In this document: one piece after another, positions 10,713 to 21,000 of the stretch
How positions within the stretch are numbered: the stretch's first letter is position 1
How the letters are laid out: each line of letters opens with the position of its first letter
From: Acidobacteriota bacterium
GTDB lineage: Bacteria > Acidobacteriota > Terriglobia > Bryobacterales > Bryobacteraceae
Reading direction: 5' to 3'
DNA length: 64,000 bases
NCBI GenBank assembly: GCA_029776225.1
Contig: JAKOTR010000053.1
Coordinates: 1 to 64,000 of the forward strand
The notes under the pieces: generated by a model
What the model was told of the DNA's origin: nothing
The model's input: only the letters and a program-made list of their open reading frames with translations
Databases searched by the model: none
Program-made: the position numbers and the translations under genes

Positions 10713-11966
10713 ATGCGAATCCTGCCTGTCTGTATGGCATTGGGCGCGCTTTCGGCTCTATACGGCGCCGGCGAGGCGGTAACGGTCGAGCAGGCGGTGG
10801 CCGAAGCGCTGAAGAATAACCTTTCGCTGCTGGCAGAGCGCGCCAACATCGATATTGCCCGGGCGCGCGTGCTGGCGGCAGGCCTGAGGCCCAATCCGGT
10901 CGTCTCCGCCGAAAGCAATCACGTCGACATGCTCGGCACCGGCTTCGACAGCCTGAACGCCGGCGGGCCTACGGAAATCGTCTTTGAAACCGAGTTCACC
11001 TACGAAAGAGCCGGGAAGCGCCGTTTGCGCGTCGCGGTGGCCGAGGGCGAGCGCGCCGTCGCCGAGTTGCAGTTCCGCGATGCCGCGCGCGGCGTCGTGC
11101 TCGAGGTCCAGAACGCGTTTGTGGATGCCCTGCACGCCCGCCGCTGCCTGGAGCTGGCCCGCGAAACCCTGGAGACGTTCAACCAGATCGTGGAAGTCAA
11201 CACCGCGCGTGTGCGCGCCGGCGATCTCGCGGAAATCGAGCTGATTCGTTCCCGGCTCGCCGCGCTGCAATACCAGACCTCGATCCGGCAGGCCGAGCTG
11301 CGGCTGCGCACCGCGCTCATAAAACTGCAAACCGCGATGGGCCGCCCCCGCCCCTCGCCCACCTTCGACATCACGGGCGACCTCAGGCGCGACCCCATCG
11401 TCCCGAGCCTGAAGGAGTTCCAGGAGGCCGCCCTGAACAGCCGCCCGGACCTCCTCGCCCTGGAGCGCGATTACCAGCGCGCCGGCGCCGAGCTACAGTC
11501 CCAAATCGCGCAGAGCAAGCCGGATCTGACCTTCGGCGCCCAATTCATCCGGCAGCAGGTCAACGCCAAGGCCAACTCGCTCGGGTTTTCCGTCAGCATG
11601 CCCATCCCTCTGTTCAACCGCAACCAGGGAGAGATCGCTCGCGCCCAAAAGGAGCGCCGCCAGATCGAACTCCGCATCGCCGCCCTGCGCGCTTCCATCG
11701 CCGCCGAAACGGAAACCGCCTACGACCAGTACCTCACCGCCCGCAGCCTGCTCGAATCCATTGAGGGCAGCATGCTCCAGGAGGCCCGCGACGTGCGCGA
11801 TATCACCGAATATACCTACCGCCGCGGGCAGGCATCGCTGCTCGAACTGCTCGATGCCCAGCGCGCCTTCAACGAAACCATGCAGGCCTACATCGACGCT
11901 CGCGCCGAATACGCGCGAAGTCTTTACCTTCTCGATTCCATTTCCGGAAAGGTGCCTCTCCCATGA
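10713..11966 (+). CDS. TolC-family outer membrane efflux protein (CzcC-like)
   Basis: A 417-residue outer-membrane channel protein with a signal peptide (MRILPVCMALGALSALYGAGEA). Two outer-membrane-efflux repeats of long alpha-helical segments follow at about 25-215 and 225-410. The conserved QAVAEALKNNLSLLAERANI and GLRPNPVVSAESN at the start and SLLELLDAQRAFNET near the end are typical of CzcC and CusC. Its stop overlaps the adaptor gene's start by four bases (ATGA). With the next two genes it forms a tripartite pump that expels metal ions from periplasm or cytoplasm to the outside. Confidence 0.92.
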   Translation: MRILPVCMALGALSALYGAGEAVTVEQAVAEALKNNLSLLAERANIDIARARVLAAGLRPNPVVSAESNHVDMLGTGFDSLNAGGPTEIVFETEFTYERAGKRRLRVAVAEGERAVAELQFRDAARGVVLEVQNAFVDALHARRCLELARETLETFNQIVEVNTARVRAGDLAEIELIRSRLAALQYQTSIRQAELRLRTALIKLQTAMGRPRPSPTFDITGDLRRDPIVPSLKEFQEAALNSRPDLLALERDYQRAGAELQSQIAQSKPDLTFGAQFIRQQVNAKANSLGFSVSMPIPLFNRNQGEIARAQKERRQIELRIAALRASIAAETETAYDQYLTARSLLESIEGSMLQEARDVRDITEYTYRRGQASLLELLDAQRAFNETMQAYIDARAEYARSLYLLDSISGKVPLP

Positions 11967-13117
11967 AGAGATCTTTTCTACTCACGCTCTGCGCCTTTTG
12001 CCTCGCTTCGACCGGCTGTAATCGCGTGGAACAACCCGCGGCCGCATTCCGCGCCGGAACGGAGCGGGAGCAGGGATTGATCGTGATCCCGGCCGGTTCG
12101 CCCCAACTGGCGCAAATCCGTGTTGAGCCCGTCGTCATGGGGAAGTTCAACCTGGAGGAAGTGGTGGCGCCCGGAAAGGTGGAGGCCAACCCAAACCGCA
12201 TCGCGCGAGTGCTCGCGCCGATCGCCGGGCGTGTCCGCCAGGTTTGGGTCACGCTGGGCGACGCGGTGACCGAAGGGCAGCCGCTGCTCTCCATCGAGAG
12301 CCCCGAAGCCAGCGCCCTTCTGGCCATGCACGCGCAATTGCAGGCCGAACTCACACAGGCGCGTTCGGCTCTCAAAAAGGCGTCCGCCGACCTCAGCCGC
12401 CTGCGCGACCTGTATGAGCACCGCGCCGTCGCGCTGAAGGAAGTCCTGGAAGCCGAAAACGAGGAAACGCAGGCTCAGGCTGCGGTGGCCCAGGCCACCG
12501 CCAGGATCGAGGAATGCGTGGCCCGCCTCGCGCTGCTCGGACTCGAACCGGGCCAGCGCGACCGCGAAGTCGTCGTACGCGCGCCCATCTCCGGAAAGGT
12601 TATGGAAATCGCCGTCGTCCCCGGCGAATTTCGCAACGACAGCGGCGCCAACTTGATGACCATCGCCGATCTGCGTTCTGTGTGGATCGCCGCCGATGTG
12701 CCCGAGAGCTCGATCCGCCTCGTGCAGCGCGGCGAACCGATCCAATGCGAGCTCGCCGCCTACCCCGGCGAAGTCTTTCATGGCCGCGTGATGCGCATCG
12801 CGGATGCCGTGGACCCCGGCACCCGCACCGTCAAGGTGCTGGCGGAAATCCCCAATCCCACTGGGCGGCTGAAGCCGGAAATGTTCGGCCGCATCCGGCA
12901 TAGCCACGGCACGCAATCCGCTCCGGCGGTGCGTTCGTCCGCAATCCTCCAGCGCCAGGGCCGCAACGTGGTTCTGCGCGAGGAGGCGCCCGGCACGTTC
13001 CGCGAGGTCACCGTAAAAACCGGCCCCAGCGAGGGCGGCTTCACGGCTGTCTATGAGGGCCTGAAAGAAGGCGACCGCGTGGTGGTGGACGGAGCCGTTC
13101 TGCTTCGCACGCACTAG
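11963..13117 (+). CDS. RND efflux periplasmic adaptor (CzcB-like)
   Basis: A 384-residue membrane-fusion protein. The N-terminus MKRSFLLTLCAFCLASTGC looks like a lipoprotein signal, with the cysteine at 19 as anchor. Beta-barrel and lipoyl half-motifs (GRVRQVWVTLGDAVTEGQPLLSI and VVRAPISGKVMEIAVVPGEF) flank an alpha-helical hairpin at about 110-190 that would dock on the TolC-like channel. It lacks the long metal-binding His-rich extensions of some CzcB proteins. It is coupled to the upstream channel gene by an ATGA overlap and lies 15 bases before the pump gene. Confidence 0.92.
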   Translation: MKRSFLLTLCAFCLASTGCNRVEQPAAAFRAGTEREQGLIVIPAGSPQLAQIRVEPVVMGKFNLEEVVAPGKVEANPNRIARVLAPIAGRVRQVWVTLGDAVTEGQPLLSIESPEASALLAMHAQLQAELTQARSALKKASADLSRLRDLYEHRAVALKEVLEAENEETQAQAAVAQATARIEECVARLALLGLEPGQRDREVVVRAPISGKVMEIAVVPGEFRNDSGANLMTIADLRSVWIAADVPESSIRLVQRGEPIQCELAAYPGEVFHGRVMRIADAVDPGTRTVKVLAEIPNPTGRLKPEMFGRIRHSHGTQSAPAVRSSAILQRQGRNVVLREEAPGTFREVTVKTGPSEGGFTAVYEGLKEGDRVVVDGAVLLRTH

Positions 13118-13132
13118 AGGAAGAGGAAAGGG

Positions 13133-16100
13133 ATGGCGGTGCTCGATTTCGTTCTCAGGCAACGTCTCGCGGTCATTCTGCTTTCGATCGCGCTGGCCGG
13201 GGTGGGCATATGGGCCTTCCACGAACTCAACATCGAAGCCTACCCCGACATCTCGGACTTCCAAACCACGGTGATCACGCTCTACCCGGGACATGCGCCG
13301 GAAGAGGTCGAGCAGCAGGTCACCATCCCGATCGAGCGGGCGCTGAACAACGTGCCTTGGGTGATCGCCCGCAGATCGCGCACCATCTTCGCGCTTTCCA
13401 TTGTCGATCTCACCTACGAGTGGGGAGTGGATCAGAACCTCGCGCGCCAGATCGTCCTGGAGAAACTGCGCGAAGTCGAGCTGCCCGAGGGCGTCACCGC
13501 CAGCCTCGCTCCGCCGACCACCCCCGCCGGAGAGCTCTACCGCTACGTCCTGACCGGCGACGGCTATGACGACATCGCGCTTCGCGAAATCAACGATTGG
13601 GTCGTCACGCCGCGCCTGCTCCAGGTGCCGGGAGTCGGCGACGTCTATCCCTTCGGCGGCGCCGTCAAGCAATACCAGATCCACGTGGATCCGCTGGCGC
13701 TGTACAAGTACGGTCTTTCCGTCGAGCAGGTGGCCGAGGCAGTCTCCGCCAACAACCAGAACGCCGGCGGATCGCTGCTGAACGCGGGCGAGCAGGCGCT
13801 GGTCGTGCGCGGCGTGGGATTGATCCGCTCCATCTCCGACCTCGAAAACATCGTGGTGGCCTCGAAAAACGGGACTCCCGTGTTCATCAGGGACGTGGGA
13901 CGCGTCGAGATCGGCGCCGCTGTGCGCACCGGCATTTTCGGCCTCAACGATCGCACTGGCGGAGTCGAAGGCATCGTTGCGATGCGGCGCGGAGAAAACC
14001 CCAGCAAAGTGCTGGCCGGCGTTCGCGAAGCGGTGGAAGAATTGCGTGCCGAACTGCCCGAAGGGGTCCGGATGGAAACCATCTATGACCGCACGGAGCT
14101 GGTCGACAACACCCTGCGCACCGTCTCGCGCACGCTGACCGAAGCGCTGGTGGTCATCTTCCTGGTGCTGCTGTTGCTGCTGGGCAGTCTGAAAGCTGCG
14201 GTGCTGACGGCGGTGGTGGTTCCCCTGTCGCTGTTGTTTGCCTTCGCCTGCATGCGCTTCGCGGGCGTGCCCGCCAGCCTGCTCAGCCTGGGCGCGCTCG
14301 ATTTCGGCATCATCATCGACGGCACGCTGGTCATGGTGGCCAGCGTCGTCCGCATGCTCACCGCCGAGCCCGGCGATCACGAGGCGGCCACGGCGCAAAA
14401 CGCTCTGGAGCGGATCCGCACCGCGGCGGCCCACGTGCAGCGGCCGATTTTCTTCTCCCTGCTGATCCTCATCGCCGCCTATATGCCGCTGTTCCTGTTG
14501 GAGCGCGTGGAGCGCCGGCTTTTCACGCCCATGGCATTCACTACCTGCGCGGCGCTCGTGGGCTCGCTCATCTTTACGCTTACGCTTGTGCCGGTACTGT
14601 CCACGCTGCTTTTCCCCCGTGGCTGCCGCGCCTGGGAAAATCCCGTGGTGCCCTGGCTGATTCGCAAGTACGAGCGGACGCTCCGCTACTCGTTCAAGAA
14701 GCCCTGGCACATTGTGGCCGCTAGCGTTCTGATCATCATTGGCGCGGGCTTTCTGGCGACCCGGCTCGGTACCGAGTTCCTTCCGCAACTGGACGAAGGC
14801 GTCATCTGGATTCGCGCCAATCTCCCGCCCGGAGTCTCACTCGAGAAATCCGCTGAGATCGGCGCGAAGATCCGCTCCATCATACGGGAGCACCCGGAAG
14901 TCTCGCTCGTTACCTCGCAGACCGGAAGGCAGGATTCCAACACCGAGCCTTTCGGGCCGAACCGCAACGAATTCCTGGTGGGCCTGAAGCCCTATTCCAC
15001 CTGGGAGAAGGGCAAGACCAAGGCGGACCTCGTCCGCGAACTTTCCGAAAGGCTTCGCGCGGAAATTCCCGGCGCGGCATTCAACTTCACCCAGCCCATC
15101 ATAGACATGGTCACGGAAGCCGTCACCGGCTCCTCGGCGGATCTGGCGGTAATCATCAGCGGGCCGGACCTGAACACGCTGCGGCAGAAAGCGGCCGAGA
15201 CCCTGGCCGTGCTCCGCGAAATCCCCGGCGCGGCCGATACGGCGATCGAACAGGAAGCCGACCAGCCGCAATTGCGGATTCACATCGACCGGAATGAGGC
15301 CGCGCGCCACGGCATCAATATTTCGGACATTCAGACCATCATCGAGCTCGCCATCGGCGGCCGCCCCGTCAGTACCATGTTTGAGGGCGACCGGCGCTTC
15401 GACATTACCGTCCGCTACATCCCCGAGGCGCGCAGCTCGCTGGAAGAGATCGGCAAGATCCTGGTGCCGACCGCCAGCGGCAGCCGCATTCCTCTGGAAC
15501 GGCTGGCCCGCATCACCGTCGAGGACGGCGCCAGCATCATCGCGCGCCGCGAGAACCGCCGCCAGATCAGCGTCCGCACGAACATCCGCGGCCGCGATGA
15601 GGGCGGGTTCGCGGCCGAGGCGCAGCGCGCCTTCCAGCGGAACGTGCAACTGCCGCCGGGCTACACCGTCGAATGGGGCGGCCAGTTTGAAAACCTCGAG
15701 CGCGCCCGCAAGCGCCTCGCCTGGATCATGCCCCTCACCATCCTCGTGATCTTCGCGCTGCTGTACTGGGCTTTCGCGTCCGCGCGCGACGCTCTCCTGG
15801 TGCTCACCGCCGTGCCGTTTTCGATCGTCGGCGGCGTGGCCGCACTCTGGATTCGCGGCATGCCCTTCAGCGTTTCGGCCGCGGTGGGATTCGTGTCGCT
15901 GTTCGGAGTGGCGGTCATGAGTGGCCTGCTGTACGTTGCCGAAATCAACCGCCACCGGGCGGATGCCGAGCACAATCTCGAAGAGACGGTGATTCAGGCC
16001 GCCCGCGCGCAGTTGCGCCCCCGCCTCATCCTGATCCTGGTCGCGCTGCTCGGCATGGTTCCCGCTGCCGTCGCCACGGGCATCGGCTCAGACATCCAGC

Positions 16101-16231
16101 GCCCCCTCGCCACGGTGATCGTCGGCGGGCTGTTCACCACCCTGGCCCTGACCTTGCCGGGGCTGCCGGTGCTGTACTTGCTCGCGGAACGCTATCGTCC
16201 GCGGCGGTACGTCCGCAAGATCGCCGTCTAG
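13133..16231 (+). CDS. Heavy-metal RND efflux pump (CzcA family)
   Basis: A 1032-residue inner-membrane proton-driven pump of the HME-RND class, with twelve predicted helices in two halves, each followed by a large periplasmic loop. The fourth-helix motif ALDFGIIIDGTLVMV carries the two aspartates (DFGxxxDG) of the Czc-type pumps that move divalent ions such as Zn, Co, Cd or Ni, rather than the Cu/Ag CusA type. The glutamate-asparagine that usually follows (VEN) is absent here; MVASVVRML replaces it. The ion is therefore uncertain. The stop TAG forms the palindrome CTAG with the stop of the convergent gene. Confidence 0.93.
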   Translation: MAVLDFVLRQRLAVILLSIALAGVGIWAFHELNIEAYPDISDFQTTVITLYPGHAPEEVEQQVTIPIERALNNVPWVIARRSRTIFALSIVDLTYEWGVDQNLARQIVLEKLREVELPEGVTASLAPPTTPAGELYRYVLTGDGYDDIALREINDWVVTPRLLQVPGVGDVYPFGGAVKQYQIHVDPLALYKYGLSVEQVAEAVSANNQNAGGSLLNAGEQALVVRGVGLIRSISDLENIVVASKNGTPVFIRDVGRVEIGAAVRTGIFGLNDRTGGVEGIVAMRRGENPSKVLAGVREAVEELRAELPEGVRMETIYDRTELVDNTLRTVSRTLTEALVVIFLVLLLLLGSLKAAVLTAVVVPLSLLFAFACMRFAGVPASLLSLGALDFGIIIDGTLVMVASVVRMLTAEPGDHEAATAQNALERIRTAAAHVQRPIFFSLLILIAAYMPLFLLERVERRLFTPMAFTTCAALVGSLIFTLTLVPVLSTLLFPRGCRAWENPVVPWLIRKYERTLRYSFKKPWHIVAASVLIIIGAGFLATRLGTEFLPQLDEGVIWIRANLPPGVSLEKSAEIGAKIRSIIREHPEVSLVTSQTGRQDSNTEPFGPNRNEFLVGLKPYSTWEKGKTKADLVRELSERLRAEIPGAAFNFTQPIIDMVTEAVTGSSADLAVIISGPDLNTLRQKAAETLAVLREIPGAADTAIEQEADQPQLRIHIDRNEAARHGINISDIQTIIELAIGGRPVSTMFEGDRRFDITVRYIPEARSSLEEIGKILVPTASGSRIPLERLARITVEDGASIIARRENRRQISVRTNIRGRDEGGFAAEAQRAFQRNVQLPPGYTVEWGGQFENLERARKRLAWIMPLTILVIFALLYWAFASARDALLVLTAVPFSIVGGVAALWIRGMPFSVSAAVGFVSLFGVAVMSGLLYVAEINRHRADAEHNLEETVIQAARAQLRPRLILILVALLGMVPAAVATGIGSDIQRPLATVIVGGLFTTLALTLPGLPVLYLLAERYRPRRYVRKIAV

Positions 16232-17970
16232 GAATGGAAAAGCGATGAGCCGGCGCGAGGCCGGTCCTTCCGGACTGCCGGCCTCGCGCCGTGGGGGTCG
16301 GCTTGGAAGAACTTATCGATCGCCTTCTTCAGCCGCTCAATCAACCCGTGCATCACGTGGGCGTGCTGGCCCGTGATGAAGTGCGACGGCAGCAGCTCGC
16401 CTCCTGTATGGATGTGCTGCTGGGCCTCGGTAAGCTTTGCGTGCGCCGCCGCGTATTTCCTCGCTTCGATGAGCGTTTTCGCCTCGACAAGCATGTTGCG
16501 AAAAGCTTTCGCCCTGGACTCGCCGTTTGTCCCTGGGCCGTGCGCCTTGATCGTCTTGACCCGGCTTCGGGACGCGGGATGCCCGGTGCCGCAGCCACAG
16601 GCGGAATTTGCAGGAAAGGCGCCCGGGGCCGGTCCGCTGACAATGTAGCGGTCGAACATTGCGATCACGTGGTCGGGGGAAGGAATGATTCCGTGATAGG
16701 GAGCAATGACCTCTTCCCACAGCGCCTTTACGTAATGGTGCTGCGGGTGCCTGCCGGCCTGGTCCATGTACGCGGGGCTGCTGCTGGCTCTGCCTTTCGA
16801 ATAGTTGCGGTAGCCGTGCTCGAGCTTGTAGAACACATCCTCGGCGCCGGCTGCCGTCAGTGCGGCAATCTCGTCGGCTACCCGCCCCGGCTTCCACAGC
16901 CCGTTGACGATGAGCGCGCCGCGGTAGAACATTTCGGGCTTCAGCCCGTCGAAGGCATATCCTATGGCGCTTCTCGGCCCGCCGGCATCCACCGAATCGA
17001 ACTCCGTAAGCATGCCCGGCTGGCCCCGGTTCGGCAAGGTTTCACAGCCGGAGTGAATCACGCCGGCAACACCTCCGGGGGCGTTGGCCGCCGCAAACCC
17101 GGCGCCGTTGAAGAGCCCGCACTCGATGTCCCGCGAAAAAGTGGAGTAAGTCATCTCCGCGGCCAACCTCATGGGATCGTCGAGCGTCACGCCCCAGGCC
17201 GACCAGTTGCGCACCGCCTGCTCGATCTGGGCGCCATCCGGCGCAGTCGACTCCGGATAGAGTTTCTTCCAGTTGAAGATCTCGCACGAGTTGGCCAGCC
17301 CGAGCTCACATAGCCGTGTCGCGAACTCCTCATGCTTGTAGTTCTGGAGAAGGTTTTTGGCTTTCTCGACGCCAAAATACGCCGTGGCGACCAACACGGA
17401 GCCGAACATGCCCTCGCGGAAGTTGGGGTTCCAGCTCCGCGAGACGTTGGTGTCGGCATCCAGCGTCCGTTGAGGCTGGCGGGTTTTGATAAACGGGTTG
17501 TTGTCGCTCGTGGTGAACGCGTTCCCGACCAGCACCGCCTGCATCATGGCATCGATGCGCGCGATCTCCTCCGGCGTCAACTGCTTCCAGATGCGTGGAA
17601 TGTTCTTCACGACCGCCAGCATCCCGGTCACCTGCAACTCGTGCTGGGCCGGGTAGCCGCCGTTGGCGCAGATATCATTGCCGGTTCCCGGCGTGAAGTG
17701 AGGCTCGATGGTGTAGCGGATCTGTTCGAGAATGCGCGCATCAACGCTGGTGTCGCCGGCCAGCGCTGCGTGCGCCATGATGATGGGGGCGCCGCCGTTG
17801 TTCCCCATGTTGGTGTACGCGCCGCCCCGTATGGCGCGGTTGTAGCGAACAAGCCCCGCCGACTTCGCAGTATTAACGATGCCGGCGTTCGGCGCCCCCA
17901 ATTGAGCGGCCGCTGCGCCGGTCGAGGTCGCGGCCAGGAACGCGATGAGACGCGTGTAATGACCACGCAT
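16228..17970 (-). CDS. Secreted protein of unknown function beside the TonB receptor
   Basis: A 580-residue product starting MRGHYTRLIAFLAATSTGAAAAQ, a clear signal peptide. The ATG at 17970 is chosen because it opens the signal peptide and has AGGAG ten bases upstream; the longer frame to 18021 adds a charged, non-signal extension. The body (residues 30-450) is helix-rich with many Trp, Asn and Gly residues and reads like an alpha/alpha toroid of the kind found in polysaccharide lyases and unsaturated-sugar hydrolases, but I cannot match a known family. A Cys-rich joint (NSACGCGTGHP) at about 475 leads to a basic helical tail of about 100 residues. It lies 81 bases after the TonB receptor gene on the same strand. 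Confidence 0.7.
   Translation of the reverse strand: MRGHYTRLIAFLAATSTGAAAAQLGAPNAGIVNTAKSAGLVRYNRAIRGGAYTNMGNNGGAPIIMAHAALAGDTSVDARILEQIRYTIEPHFTPGTGNDICANGGYPAQHELQVTGMLAVVKNIPRIWKQLTPEEIARIDAMMQAVLVGNAFTTSDNNPFIKTRQPQRTLDADTNVSRSWNPNFREGMFGSVLVATAYFGVEKAKNLLQNYKHEEFATRLCELGLANSCEIFNWKKLYPESTAPDGAQIEQAVRNWSAWGVTLDDPMRLAAEMTYSTFSRDIECGLFNGAGFAAANAPGGVAGVIHSGCETLPNRGQPGMLTEFDSVDAGGPRSAIGYAFDGLKPEMFYRGALIVNGLWKPGRVADEIAALTAAGAEDVFYKLEHGYRNYSKGRASSSPAYMDQAGRHPQHHYVKALWEEVIAPYHGIIPSPDHVIAMFDRYIVSGPAPGAFPANSACGCGTGHPASRSRVKTIKAHGPGTNGESRAKAFRNMLVEAKTLIEARKYAAAHAKLTEAQQHIHTGGELLPSHFITGQHAHVMHGLIERLKKAIDKFFQADPHGARPAVRKDRPRAGSSLFHS
16251..16291. terminator. Perfect 14-bp hairpin between convergent genes
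   Basis: CGGCGCGAGGCCGG (16251-16264) is exactly complementary to 16278-16291, with a 13-base loop. It stands 20 bases past the CzcA-like stop and inside the last codons of the opposing gene. No T-run follows on either strand, so it may act with Rho, as a barrier, or as an RNA stabiliser. Confidence 0.5.
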
Positions 17971-18051
17971 TTCATTCACTCTCCTGTCTGTTCGAGGGGT
18001 CGACACCTCGAACCGGCGCACCGGATTTCAGCGGATAGCCGATCTCCGAAA

Positions 18052-21000
18052 TCAGAACAGCAGCCTCAGGCCGAGCTGCCACGAACGCGGCGGCTCCTGG
18101 CCCGTGATCCTGCCGAAAGAGCCGCTGGTCGGATTCCTGTCCGGATCCTTCAGCACCACCTGGTTGAACGCGTTGAACGTGTCGGCGCGGAACCGCAACG
18201 TTACCCCCTCGCGGATTGTGAAGCTCTTGCTGAGGGAGAAATCCCAGCGGCGCTGCGTATCCGCCCGGAGATCGCTAAAGCGGAACGGCATCGTCCGGAC
18301 GTTGCTGGCCGGCTGCAGGCTGCTCACGCGGTTAAACGGTTCGGGATTGAACCAGCGGTCCACGCTCCGCTCGCTTCGCGGAAGCTTCACGTCATCGGGG
18401 TTGCCAAAGAAGCTGATGTTGCCCCACGCCAGCGGATTGCCGCTCTGGAACTGGTAAACACCACCCAGTTGCCATCCGCCGCCGATTGCGTTGAGCACCG
18501 GATGCCAGTTCGATCCGATGGCGCGGCCGCGGCCGAACGGAAGTTCCCAAATGCCGCTGCCGGTGAGCCGGTGCGGACGATCAAGGTCCGACAGCTCCTC
18601 GTAAGGCATGGGGTCGAACGCGTTCAGGAACTGGGTGGCCTGCATCGTCTTCGACCAGGTGTACGCCACCTGAAGCGTGTAGCCCCTGGAAAAGCGCTTT
18701 TCGAGACGGTTCTGAAGCGAGTGATACCAGGAATATCCGACCGGGTCGGAGAAGGCCACGTCGCCGAAATGAGGATACGGCCTCAACAGATTCTGGCGCG
18801 AGATCGTCGAGCTGGTGAACTGCGGGTGCAGGCCGTAGAACGGGTTGGGGAAGGCCTCGGCGAGATAGCGGACGTCGTCTTCCCAGCGCACCGGGTGAGT
18901 GCTGAAGTATTGGCCCGGTGTCGCATTGATGTTGCGCGAGACGCCAAGCCTCGTGCCGCGGTTCCCCACGTAGGCAACCTCAAGGACGTGAGCGCCCGGC
19001 AGTTCCCGTTGGATGCCAAAGGTCCAGCGCTGCGCATACGGGCGTTTGCGATCCTTGGCAAAGAAGGTGACGCCCTGGTTCAGCGTGGTCGTGAGCCCTC
19101 CCCCGGCTCCGATGACGGGCAGCAAGCCGTCCGGCAGCGGGTCGTCGAGCAGCGCCGTGAACGTCAGGCCGTTGTCGGAAGACGGAGTGATCGGGGTCGA
19201 CCTCGTGAAGCCAGGCTGCTGCGTGTTGGTATAGAGCACGCCAATACTCGCGTAGAAGATCCCGTAGGCGCCCCTGATCACGGTCTTCGGAGTCGCCTGG
19301 TAGGCAAAACCGACTCTCGGCAGGAGGTTGATTCCCGGGCCGTTCCAGTACTCGCGCGGGTTGCCGCCCACGCCCGCGAAGGTAATGCCGCCCAGCACCT
19401 TGAAGTCGGAAAGCGGCAGCTCGGGCAATTGCCTCTGAGCGGCGTAGTTCGCGATCGCCGCCTCCGCGATCGGGTTCGGGGTGACAGCGTCCCACTGCGT
19501 CGCCGCGCGGTTGAAGCGCTCGGTAATCGGCGTTTCACGCTCCACCCGGAAACCGAGGTTCAGTGTGAGCTTACGGGTGACCTTCCAGTCGTCCTGGATA
19601 TAGAGACCAAGGTAAGTATCCTGTTCGGCATAGCTACCGTTTATAGACATGGAGCCGCCAGGGATGCCCAACAGGAGGGAAACCAATTGAGCGCCCACCG
19701 GAGGCGCAGCGCTGGTGTTCAGCGGGCCCCGGCCCCAGAGGCTGTCGAAGCTAAAATCGGGCGCGGCCCCTGTTGGGAACCGGTTGCGGAATTCGCGGAA
19801 TACCTGGTATTCCGGCCCGAACCGGATGTTGTGATCGCCCTTGATCCAGGTGAAGTTGGCTACCACGTTGTGGCTGACGGACGAGGTGACGCCGTCGCCG
19901 GATTCCCAGGAGCTAATGGTCGTGAACGGGGAAACCTGGATCCGCGGAATGACCGCCACGGACTTGTCCACCAGCCTCACCAGGTTCTGCGAGAAGCCCA
20001 GCGAAGCCAGATCGAAGCCCCTGCTGACGCGCCGCTCGGGAAATTCCTGCGCCGACACGCCCCAGCGGACGTTCAGCAGGAACGTGGGAGTGAACACGTG
20101 AACGTCGTCCACCGCGAGGCCGCGGTTGATGCGGTTCAGAATAATCCCGTTTACATCGTCGCCGAACGTGCGGTTCTTGTCCTCCTCCCAGAAATCGCGA
20201 TGGAACCGGATGAACATCCTGTTCTGCTCGCTGAAAGCGTGGTCAATCCGGCCGATGGTGGTCCAATAGAACTCCTTGGCCGGCTTGGACATGAAGAAGT
20301 TCTGCGCTCCGTTAGGCTGCCCTGGCTGGTTGGGTGACGGCCAAAGCGCCAGGATGTTCTTGGCTACCGGGTGGATCCGGCTGGCCGGAATGATGTTGCC
20401 GGGGAACGGCTGCCGGCTGAAGGTGCCGTTCGGCTCGGCCTTGATCGTTGCCGGATCGTACACCTGGTAGTTCGCACCGAGCGCGAGCAGGTCCGAAAGG
20501 TCGCCGTTCTTCCAGTGATCGCGCGGGACGGTGGACGTCATGGACCCGCCCACGTTGGGATCGCCAAAGATATTCTGTTCAAACGTGAAGTGCCAGAAGG
20601 TCTTGTTCCTGCCGTCGTACAACCCGGGTATGTACACCGGCCCGCCGCCGGCCGCGCCGTAGCGGTTGTCCTGATAGACCGGGATGCGGCGCGCCCCGGG
20701 AGCGATTGTTGCACGGTTCTGGAAGATGGTGGCGCAATCCAGGGCGGAGTGGCGCAGCCATTCCCAGAGCTGCCCGTGCAGGGCGTTGGTTCCGCCTTTG
20801 GTGCTGACGTTCACGACCGAGCCGAGCGTCCGGCCGGTGGAGGCGTCAAACGCCGAGGTCTCCACCTTGAATTCGGCTAGCGCCGCAGTCGGGGGCGAAA
20901 ACGCAACTCGCGGGCTCGTGCCGTCGGAATACATGTTCGACACGCCGTCGATGGTGAAGGCGTTTCCGTAGTTGCCGCTGCCGTCCGTGGAGAACTGCGA

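Noticed and set aside
11978-14788. 936-codon open frame on the minus strand opposite the efflux operon
   Set aside because: It mirrors the codons of the adaptor and pump genes, is rich in Arg, His, Gly and Asp, and has no domain; a typical high-GC antisense artefact. The same holds for long frames at 17332-20337 (+), 23754-26426 (-), 49777-52302 (-) and 61050-63326 (+).
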